Part shown: positions 6,588 through 12,104 of the stretch, in pieces
How positions within the stretch are numbered: the first letter of the stretch is position 1
Layout of the letters: the number at the start of each line of letters is the position of its first letter
Origin: Pseudomonadota bacterium
Lineage (GTDB): Bacteria > Desulfobacterota > JADFVX01
Assembly (NCBI GenBank): GCA_015222555.1
Contig: JADFVM010000185.1
Coordinates: forward strand, 1-12,104
DNA: 12,104 nt
Direction of reading: 5' to 3'
The notes under the pieces: generated by a model
What the model was told of the DNA's origin: nothing
Seen by the model: the letters and a program-made list of their open reading frames with translations, nothing else
The model's database searches: none
Position numbers and translations under genes: made by a program

Positions 6588-7622
6588 TTACTTTAAAAAC
6601 CTCTTCGCCTGCTCCATTATCTCCTCACTTTTAATATCCTTCATGCAGAGGAAATGGCTCTCGGGACATGTCCTCGGACCATGATGGTGGCAGGGTCTGC
6701 AGGGTAGTTCCTTTTCTACGATAATAACATCTTTCCCGAAAGGAGAATAACCAAAGGATGGAACGGTGGGCCCGAAGATAGAGATGACAGGCACATTTCT
6801 GGCGGCAGCGATGTGTCCCGGTGCACTGTCGTTGCCGATTAAAAGGCGGCACCTGTCAATGACGGCAATTAATTCCCTTAAAGTTGTTTTCCCTACCAAA
6901 TTGATCGGTTCATGTTTACACCGCGAGAGGACCTCATTTCCCGCAGCACTATCCGATGGCGCGCCCAGGAGTAATACTTTGGCATGGTAGGTTTCAATCA
7001 GATTATCTATTAAAGAGGCAAAACCTTCCGCTGTCCATCTCTTTGTCTCCCAGACCGAGCCGGGAGCCACGCCTATTGTCAGATCATTCGCTCTAATTCC
7101 CAGCTCATCAAATCTCTTGCCCATATTTTCTGAGCTTTCCTGCGATAAGGCAAGACAGGGTTGTTTGTCTTCTTCATCAACATTAATGTCCAGAGGGATC
7201 AATAATGAAAGGATCCGATCGACTTCATGGAGTTTATCGTCTCTTACGACTTTTTTTGAATAGAGGAATGAAAGAGAGGCCTCAGAATATCCTATCCTCT
7301 CATCGATACCCGATGCGATAACCATAAAGGACGTCCTTGCCGAACGGTGTGGGGAAATGCACAGGTCAAAACGCAGTCTTTTCAGTTTTTTTATCAATCT
7401 CACATAGGACAATAAATCTTTATCTGCGCCCTTTTTATCGTAAGAAATAAGTGCATCGATTTCTTTAATCTCTTTAAGCAGTTCGCAGCCGGGAGGTGTT
7501 GTCAATACCGACAGCCTGCTTTCGGGAAACCGTTTTTTAAGTGCTTTAAATAAAGGCGTTGTGAGGACAATATCTCCTGGAAAGGCAGTCTGGACGACCA
7601 ATATATTCTTAAATACTTTCAT
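6588..7622 (-). CDS. waaF: Lipopolysaccharide heptosyltransferase II-like GT9 protein (first of tandem set)
   Basis: Probable ADP-heptose:LPS heptosyltransferase acting on the inner core. The 344-residue product begins ILVVQTAFPGDIVLTTPLF with Asp17 as catalytic base, and has GVAPGSVWETKRW, LLGAPSDSAAGNEVL and IGNDSAPGHIAAARNVPVISIFGPT in the donor half. LVGKTTLREL resembles the matching loop in WaaF, which favours the heptosyltransferase II label over WaaC. It ends with C-x2-C-x7-C-x6-C. The ATG at 7622 is chosen because the family N-terminus starts there; an ATG at 7682 would add 20 unrelated residues and overlap the GT2 gene by 46 bases. The Shine-Dalgarno-like AGGAG touches the ATG directly, which is unusually close. 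It begins 14 bases after the GT2 stop. The exact position of the added heptose is inferred. Confidence 0.86.
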   Translation of the reverse strand: MKVFKNILVVQTAFPGDIVLTTPLFKALKKRFPESRLSVLTTPPGCELLKEIKEIDALISYDKKGADKDLLSYVRLIKKLKRLRFDLCISPHRSARTSFMVIASGIDERIGYSEASLSFLYSKKVVRDDKLHEVDRILSLLIPLDINVDEEDKQPCLALSQESSENMGKRFDELGIRANDLTIGVAPGSVWETKRWTAEGFASLIDNLIETYHAKVLLLGAPSDSAAGNEVLSRCKHEPINLVGKTTLRELIAVIDRCRLLIGNDSAPGHIAAARNVPVISIFGPTVPSFGYSPFGKDVIIVEKELPCRPCHHHGPRTCPESHFLCMKDIKSEEIMEQAKRFLK

Positions 7623-7636
7623 CTCCTCATCGCTGC

Positions 7637-8401
7637 TTATTCGTTGGGCAGGTTGCTTCCTTTGACATTGTTCCGTTCCCAAAGTTTTGCATATTTATAG
7701 AAGACATGGCAGGCCGCTGCCACGGCGATGATAAAACCCGGCATGCCGTCCCTGAAACCCTGTTTTAGAAAAAAGCTCTTAATAAAGGCAAAAAAGGGTC
7801 TGAATAAAAGATGGATAACAGAGGCCTCGGCTCTGCCCTTCTGTTCCCTGGCAGCCAGCGAGGTATAGCTGTTCATCGTCTTGATGTGGTCGGCAATGCT
7901 GTCAAAGGTCAAATGATTGATATCCCCTTTAAGATAGTCTACCTTTCCGTTTACCGAGAGCTCTTCATGGACCTGTTCTCCCTTCCAGCGGCAAACGTTT
8001 CGGTTAAATAGTCTTGTCTTAAAATCGGGATACCATCCCGAATAATTTATCCACCTGCCAAGGTAGAAAACTCTTCTAGGAATGGCGTATGCGTCTGCTT
8101 TGGGCGCCTTAAGAACGGCTTTTATCTCTTCCGCCAATTCAGGTGTTACCCTCTCATCGGCATCTATGGATAAAATCCAGAGATGAGAAGCCTTGTCTGT
8201 GGCATAATTTTTCTGGGCCACAAAACCGGGCCAGTCTTGATGAAAAACCTTGTCCGTATATTTCCTGCAGATTTCAAGGGTCTTATCCGTACTGCCGGAA
8301 TCGACGATAACAATTTCATCAGCCCATTTAACGCTTTCAAGGGCGTCACGGATTTTTCTCTCTTCATTGAGGGTGATTATTGTTACTGAAAGTTTTTCCA
8401 T
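7637..8401 (-). CDS. GT2 glycosyltransferase, WaaE/KdtX-like LPS core glucosyltransferase
   Basis: Family 2 glycosyltransferase of the type that adds glucose (beta-1,4 in WaaE) to inner-core heptose. Motifs are LSVTIITLNEERKI at the N-terminus, IVDSGSTDKTLEI, the donor/metal motif SIDADERV, and WKGEQVHEEL with the acidic acceptor-side residues. The C-terminal part (LLFRPFFAFIKSFFLKQGFRDG...FIIAVAAACHVFYKYAKLWE) is hydrophobic and suggests membrane association, typical for this subgroup. The ATG at 8401 gives the 254-residue form that starts MEKLSVTI as in relatives; an ATG at 8413 adds four residues. Neither has a visible ribosome binding site. It is the first gene of the GT block, separated from the Trm112 gene by a spacer of about 200 bases. 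The acceptor sugar is inferred from the family and neighbours. Confidence 0.85.
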   Translation of the reverse strand: MEKLSVTIITLNEERKIRDALESVKWADEIVIVDSGSTDKTLEICRKYTDKVFHQDWPGFVAQKNYATDKASHLWILSIDADERVTPELAEEIKAVLKAPKADAYAIPRRVFYLGRWINYSGWYPDFKTRLFNRNVCRWKGEQVHEELSVNGKVDYLKGDINHLTFDSIADHIKTMNSYTSLAAREQKGRAEASVIHLLFRPFFAFIKSFFLKQGFRDGMPGFIIAVAAACHVFYKYAKLWERNNVKGSNLPNE

Positions 8402-8418
8402 TAGTTGAAACATGTGGT

Positions 8419-8451
8419 GTAATGCGTGAGATACCGGAATTAGCGCATTAC
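8419..8451. repeat. Inverted repeat GTAATGCG ... CGCATTAC
   Basis: Perfect eight-base arms at 8419-8426 and 8444-8451 flank a 17-base centre just upstream of the GT2 gene. On the - strand they could form a hairpin in the leader close to the start codon. The function is unknown; it may belong to a dispersed intergenic repeat. Confidence 0.5.
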
Positions 8452-8466
8452 GCTTTGCTCCTTATC

Positions 8467-8496
8467 GCTATAGGGTGTTTTAAAAAATTTGATCAA
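8467..8496 (-). promoter_or_regulatory. Candidate internal promoter for the glycosyltransferase genes
   Basis: On the - strand TTGATC (8496-8491) is followed after 18 bases by TATAGC (8472-8467); each matches the sigma70 consensus at four of six positions. It would start transcripts in the spacer before the GT2 gene and split the cluster into two transcription units. Weak evidence. Confidence 0.28.
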
Positions 8497-8611
8497 GCCG
8501 ATGACGGCAAGGCGAAAATGGGCGAAAAAGTGGGGTTTACGTGAGTAAATGAGCATTCTTAACCTGTTTTCAACGTTGACAGCGCGACTTCAGAGGATTT
8601 TTAGAGGTGCC

Positions 8612-8779
8612 CTATATTTTTTCCGCTTCATCGATGAGCATAACAGGGATGTCATCCCGGATCGGGTATTTAAGCTTGCAGGCTTCACATATGAGACCGT
8701 CCTTTTCTTCAGTAAGCTTGATGTCCCCTTTGCATTTGGGGCAGGCCAGAATGTCTAACAGTTCTTTATCGATTGCCAT
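8612..8779 (-). CDS. Trm112 family protein (YcaR/UPF0434-like), 55 residues
   Basis: Small zinc-finger-like protein. Trm112 homologues in eukaryotes and archaea activate methyltransferases; the bacterial role is not settled. The frame reads MAIDKELLDILACPKCKGDI from the start, with C13-x2-C16 and a second pair C31-x2-C34, then the typical YPIRDDIPVML and an acidic ending. The four cysteines fit a metal site. The ATG at 8779 has GGAG six bases upstream. The first 14 bases overlap the 3' end of the DUF3108 gene, so translation is probably coupled. E. coli carries the homologue ycaR close to lpxK and kdsB, so finding it in an lpxK operon agrees with known gene order. It is short enough to be missed by length-filtered gene calling. 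Confidence 0.9.
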   Translation of the reverse strand: MAIDKELLDILACPKCKGDIKLTEEKDGLICEACKLKYPIRDDIPVMLIDEAEKI

Positions 8780-9521
8780 TGTTTTCTCCCTTTTTCATTT
8801 TTTTCAGTTTGGCTGTAATATAGCCCACACTTATTTTCGTTTTAATTTTTACAGGAAATTTATATTCATTATCTGATAACCAGATTAGAGATTCCCCTTT
8901 GTTTTTCAACTTTTCCTTGTGTTTTATTATGAGGCTGACTTTAATTGTATTAAAGGTCCCGGCAGGGACTTTTATCTTTTCCCGCTGTAGCACCTTTGCT
9001 GTTATCTCATATGATTTGCCATTTTCAAAGGTATTTATCCTGATTTCATCACCTATGGAGAGGTTTTGCGTTCGTATATAGTAGAAACTTGATAATGAAT
9101 CCTGAACTGATGATTCTATCTTGTGGATGCTTTGTTCGCCATTTTTTATATAGACCGCTTCGTGTAACTTCTGGTCAAAATATATCTCTTTTTTTCTCCT
9201 ACGATCATCTCTCTGTTGAATAACTTTTATCCCCTGGGAATAAAGGTTTGCCCTGTCAAGGTAGGAGTCAATCTGCTCATCAACTTCATAGAATGTTGAT
9301 ACAAAGCTGTTTGACAATGACCTTGATGCCAGGTGATAGGCTTCACCACCATTCACCCCCTCCACTCCTATTACTTCAAATGTTGTGAAACCTGCCGCTA
9401 TTCCGGACCAGCTCAGATCATATTCAAGCCTTTCTCCAACATGAAAAGGAAAGGCAAAAACAGGCCCTGCCTTCAACAGGAATAAAAAAGCAAAAACGAT
9501 TAATAAGCGGTACTTCTTCAT
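8766..9521 (-). CDS. DUF3108 domain-containing secreted protein
   Basis: The 251-residue product starts with a clear Sec signal: two Lys, a hydrophobic run (LLIVFAFLFLLKA) and a likely cut after VFA at about residue 23. The mature protein begins FPFHVGERLEYDLSWSGIAAGF, which is the DUF3108 opening; further family features are the SNSFVSTFYEVDEQIDSYLD stretch and the KVPAGTFNTIKV segment. It is probably a beta-rich periplasmic or outer-membrane-facing protein; its biochemical role is unknown. The ATG at 9521 overlaps the gmhB stop as ATGA; an upstream start at 9548 would add nine residues before the signal peptide and is disfavoured. Its 3' end overlaps the Trm112 gene by 14 bases. Membership in an lpx operon suggests an envelope or LPS-related job, by context only. 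Confidence 0.85.
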   Translation of the reverse strand: MKKYRLLIVFAFLFLLKAGPVFAFPFHVGERLEYDLSWSGIAAGFTTFEVIGVEGVNGGEAYHLASRSLSNSFVSTFYEVDEQIDSYLDRANLYSQGIKVIQQRDDRRRKKEIYFDQKLHEAVYIKNGEQSIHKIESSVQDSLSSFYYIRTQNLSIGDEIRINTFENGKSYEITAKVLQREKIKVPAGTFNTIKVSLIIKHKEKLKNKGESLIWLSDNEYKFPVKIKTKISVGYITAKLKKMKKGENNGNR

Positions 9522-10105
9522 GGTTTTTCCTCTTCCTTTTTTATCCATTCAACTGCGTCGAGAAGATCCTCGGCAATGTGGTCAGGCGCTGTTTCACTAT
9601 TTTCTTTCAGCTTCTCCAGCTCCCTTATGCCGTATCCCGTCTTTACCAAGATCCCCCTGGCGCCCGCCCGCTGAGCCAGTTCAATATCGATCAGTTTGTC
9701 TCCAATCACATAGGACCTTGCCTGATCTAAATCAAAATCCCTGACCGCCGCATCAAGCATGCCTGTTTCCGGTTTTCTGCAATGGCACCGGGTTTTGTAG
9801 GCCCCTTCTCCAGATGTGGGATGGTGAGGACAGTAGTAAAAGGCATCGATTCTTGCACCGTCTTTATTGAGCAGCTCTTTAAGTTTATTATGAACAACTT
9901 CTATCTTTTCTTCAGAAAAGTAGCCCCTTGCGACACCCGACTGATTAGTGACAACAATCGTTTTAAAACCCATATCATTTATTGCTTTAACCGCTTGGAC
10001 ACTGCCCGGTATTAGCTTAACATCCCGGGGGTCCGAAAGATAATCTCTATCTTCGATGATGGTTCCATCCCTGTCCAGAAAGACGGCACCTTTCTTCTTC
10101 TTCAT
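9518..10105 (-). CDS. gmhB: D-glycero-beta-D-manno-heptose-1,7-bisphosphate 7-phosphatase
   Basis: Cytoplasmic HAD-family phosphatase that removes the 7-phosphate during ADP-heptose synthesis, supplying the donor used by the heptosyltransferases encoded downstream. The 195-residue protein has the nucleophile motif FLDRDGTI (D11, D13), VVTNQSGVARGYF, the zinc site C92-P-H94 with C107-H-C109, the following RKPETGML, and GDKLIDIELAQRAG with D136 for Mg2+. All key residues are present. The zinc-loop cysteines separate GmhB from generic HAD enzymes; histidinol phosphatases share part of this, but the LPS context favours GmhB. The ATG at 10105 follows the acyltransferase TAA with no gap, and the TGA overlaps the DUF3108 ATG. 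Confidence 0.94.
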   Translation of the reverse strand: MKKKKGAVFLDRDGTIIEDRDYLSDPRDVKLIPGSVQAVKAINDMGFKTIVVTNQSGVARGYFSEEKIEVVHNKLKELLNKDGARIDAFYYCPHHPTSGEGAYKTRCHCRKPETGMLDAAVRDFDLDQARSYVIGDKLIDIELAQRAGARGILVKTGYGIRELEKLKENSETAPDHIAEDLLDAVEWIKKEEEKP

Positions 10106-10969
10106 TTATACCTTCCACCTTCTGTGTATCCAGAACCACTGCTCGGGGTACATTTTTACATATTTCCCTATGATTTCATTAAAGTCGATGGTGGCCTGCC
10201 TTATATCCTCTTTCAGGTCTTCGTCCTTCTTCAGGCAGATGGGTCTCTCGTATACGCACCTGAACTTTCCTCCCCCCTTCCGCAACATGAAGACTGGAAC
10301 GACTGGTGTCCCGGTTTTTAGTGCGATGAGCGCAAGCCCGTAGCTTGTGGCAGCCGGGCGGCCCAGGAAGTCGACGATGATGGCCTCCTCATCGACGGCA
10401 TGCTGATCGAGCAGAATTCCTACGGAGCCCCCTTTTTTCAGGGCGGCCATGATCTTCCTTGCGGCGTCCTTGCTTGGGATGGGGTCAACATATCCCTTTC
10501 TGATACTTTCGATATAAGCGTTGACATAGGGATTCGAGGTTTTTCTGAAAACCACTGCCGATTGGGGCTCGCGCCTCTGGTGGGATGCGCCCAGAATCTC
10601 CCAGTTTCCTATATGTGCACTGAGGAGAAATACCCCCTTGCCCATTTTTTTGGCCTCCAGGTAGTTTTCGAAACCTTCAACTTCGATACTTTCTGTAAAG
10701 AAGCGCTCATCCAGGCCGGGTATCTTCAGAAACTCGGCGAATGTCGCCCCGACATTCTGCATCACCTTAAGGGCCATCTCCTCAGCCTGAGGCCCTTCAA
10801 TCCCGAGAGTGGTGGATAGATTCTCCGCCGTGATGTTGCGGCGGCTGCGGCTCACTCTGTAGAAAAGGCGCCCGAGATATTCCCCCAGCTTAATCCCCGT
10901 TGTATAAGGCAGATAATAAAGTATCCTTGCAATTAAGTAAAAGAGGAAAAATTCAATTCTGTGTTTCAA
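10106..10969 (-). CDS. lpxL: Lipid A biosynthesis acyltransferase (LpxL/HtrB family)
   Basis: Inner-membrane enzyme that adds a secondary acyl chain to Kdo-lipid A or its precursor. The 287-residue product has an N-terminal hydrophobic anchor (FFLFYLIARILYYLP), and RSRRNITAENLS. Then comes the H-x4-E catalytic motif HIGNWE (H119, E124). Later motifs are VGILLDQHAV, FLGRPAATSYGLALIALKTGTPVVPVF and the closing YPEQWFWIHRRWK. All are standard for the family. The start is a TTG at 10969, because no ATG exists until well past the anchor and the protein then begins like its relatives; a purine-rich AAGAGAAAGAG precedes it. It overlaps the end of lpxK by 17 bases. LpxL and LpxM cannot be separated by eye, so the acyl chain and position are left open. 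Confidence 0.92.
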   Translation of the reverse strand: MKHRIEFFLFYLIARILYYLPYTTGIKLGEYLGRLFYRVSRSRRNITAENLSTTLGIEGPQAEEMALKVMQNVGATFAEFLKIPGLDERFFTESIEVEGFENYLEAKKMGKGVFLLSAHIGNWEILGASHQRREPQSAVVFRKTSNPYVNAYIESIRKGYVDPIPSKDAARKIMAALKKGGSVGILLDQHAVDEEAIIVDFLGRPAATSYGLALIALKTGTPVVPVFMLRKGGGKFRCVYERPICLKKDEDLKEDIRQATIDFNEIIGKYVKMYPEQWFWIHRRWKV

Positions 10970-12080
10970 TCTCTTTCTCTTCCAGTCCTGATTGTTTTAT
11001 AATACAGTTAATAAATTCATCTTTTTCCCCACCCATCTTCAGGGCGATCTCTAAATAATAAAAAGGCATCTCCTTTACGACTTTTAGCTGTTCCAGTTTT
11101 ACGGCATCTTTTTCCGTGGTTACAATGAAATCTGCGCCTGCATTTTTTGCCTTTTCCATGACCATATCAAGGTCTCTCTGCCTGTAAGAATGGTGATCCG
11201 GAAAAGAGACTTCATCAAGAATCTTTCCTCCAAGTGAGGACAGGAGGTTCGAAAAGGAGGAGGGCGTTGCAATGGCTGAAAGCATGATCACTTTTGCTCC
11301 GTCCAGCAATTCTATGCTTGCCTCCTTCTTATCCTGGAAATAGATGAGGCTCTTTGCCTTGTAATCGCTCCTGCATATTGACTGGGAGGTAATAAATTTT
11401 TCAATCCCCTTTTCCAACTTCGAGTTCACCGATTCAGCCTTATTAATAAGGATCAAATCGGCTCTTTTAATGCCAGATAGAGGTTCTCTTAAAGGACCTC
11501 TCGGAGTAAGACAGCTGTTTCCAAAGCCTCTTTTCCCATCAATTAACAGAATATTCAGATCCCGGTTGAGCCGTACATGCTGAAAGCCGTCATCAAGAAT
11601 TAGTGCATCAACCTTAAACTTGTCATATGCATAAGTGCCGATTTTATGACGATCGGAACCGACGATGACTGGTACTCCCTTTAGCCTTTTTGCAAGCATA
11701 TAAGGTTCATCTCCCGCCTCATCAGGCCCAAGAAATAGCCGGTCACCGTCTGACACAAGGCTAATGTCAGTCTTCCTGTCTCCTTTATAGCCCCTGCTGA
11801 GGATGGCAACTTTATATCCCTTTTTTTGCAAGCCCGATGCAATAAATTCGGTGACAGGCGTCTTCCCTGTTCCACCCACGGTAATGTTGCCCACAGAGAT
11901 TACTTTGCATTTGAGATGATGAGTTTTTAAAATGCCTGCAGAGTATAGAAAGAGTCTTACTTTTACCGCTATTCCATAAAGAAGGGATAAGAGTGTCAGC
12001 GGGAGAAGCAGGAGCCTGGAGAAAAGGCCCAATTTTTCCCCGGGGGGCCTGTATGCAATATTGTTAAATAACTGTTTCAA
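10953..12080 (-). CDS. lpxK: Tetraacyldisaccharide 4'-kinase
   Basis: Inner-membrane kinase that phosphorylates the 4' position of tetraacyldisaccharide-1-phosphate to give lipid IVA. Numbered from a TTG at 12080, the product has 375 residues: a hydrophobic N-terminal segment (about 20-47), VISVGNITVGGTGKTP carrying the Walker A at 68-75, LSRGYKG, GDEPYMLAKR, LDDGFQH (162-168) and TTEKDAVKL near the end. The start is uncertain: the frame stays open to the window edge at 12104, the TTG has no clear ribosome site, and an ATG beyond the edge is equally likely. A TAA in another frame at 12084-12082 could end an upstream gene; in many Gram-negatives that would be waaA, but nothing here proves it. 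Its 3' end overlaps lpxL by 17 bases. Confidence 0.93.
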   Translation of the reverse strand: MKQLFNNIAYRPPGEKLGLFSRLLLLPLTLLSLLYGIAVKVRLFLYSAGILKTHHLKCKVISVGNITVGGTGKTPVTEFIASGLQKKGYKVAILSRGYKGDRKTDISLVSDGDRLFLGPDEAGDEPYMLAKRLKGVPVIVGSDRHKIGTYAYDKFKVDALILDDGFQHVRLNRDLNILLIDGKRGFGNSCLTPRGPLREPLSGIKRADLILINKAESVNSKLEKGIEKFITSQSICRSDYKAKSLIYFQDKKEASIELLDGAKVIMLSAIATPSSFSNLLSSLGGKILDEVSFPDHHSYRQRDLDMVMEKAKNAGADFIVTTEKDAVKLEQLKVVKEMPFYYLEIALKMGGEKDEFINCIIKQSGLEEKEIETQN

Positions 12081-12104
12081 ATTAGCTTTTATACCATAGA
12101 GTTG

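Noticed and set aside
7623..7682. Earlier ATG (7682) for the first GT9 gene
   Set aside because: It would add 20 non-homologous residues and overlap the GT2 gene by 46 bases.
8549..8876. Two + strand open frames (69 and 89 residues)
   Set aside because: They cover the reverse of the Trm112 gene and the spacer; the - strand reading has paired cysteines, a ribosome site and operon overlap.
10400..10819. 139-residue open frame on the + strand
   Set aside because: Antisense to the LpxL-type acyltransferase, including its HIGNWE region; a shadow frame.
1..12104. CRISPR array, tRNA, rRNA, insertion sequence or phage genes
   Set aside because: No regularly spaced repeats, no tRNA-like cloverleaf that I could recognise, and no transposase, integrase or phage motifs were seen.

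Overview
The window reads as a stretch of chromosome from a Gram-negative, LPS-making bacterium. Lipid A and heptose-core genes, a periplasmic DUF3108 protein and an LpxK/LpxL/GmhB/Trm112 order all point that way. The protein flavour (short KamA without the C-terminal cysteine domain, GT9 enzymes with C-terminal cysteine clusters) suggests a deltaproteobacterial / Desulfobacterota-like lineage. That placement is inference from remembered families, not a search.

Left part, + strand (1-4344). The 3' part of a 4-alpha-glucanotransferase gene (malQ, with an unusual C-terminal extension) is followed 40 bases later by pyruvate kinase (pyk), so glucan breakdown and lower glycolysis are side by side. 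A weak hairpin terminator follows pyk. Then come a truncated MscS-family channel remnant, about 360 bases of AT-rich non-coding DNA with two palindromes and candidate promoters, and a KamA-family radical SAM aminomutase gene whose arginine codon use differs from that of pyk.

Right part, - strand (4524-12104). Read right to left, the envelope cluster is lpxK, an lpxL-type acyltransferase, gmhB, a DUF3108 secreted protein and a 55-residue Trm112-family protein. These junctions abut or overlap, so they look like one translationally coupled operon. A spacer of about 200 bases with an inverted repeat and a candidate promoter follows. Then come a WaaE-like GT2 glycosyltransferase and three GT9 (ADP-heptose:LPS heptosyltransferase-like) genes, packed with 4-base overlaps or gaps of a few bases. 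Together they would finish lipid A (4'-phosphate, secondary acyl chain), help make the ADP-heptose precursor (GmhB) and build the inner core. The two strands converge in an intergenic gap at 4345-4523 with no convincing terminator.

Most of the window is well-known biology. I do not see a clearly new multi-gene system. The items most worth a second look are the MalQ extension, the KamA gene and its palindromic upstream region, the MscS remnant, and the structured spacer inside the LPS cluster.
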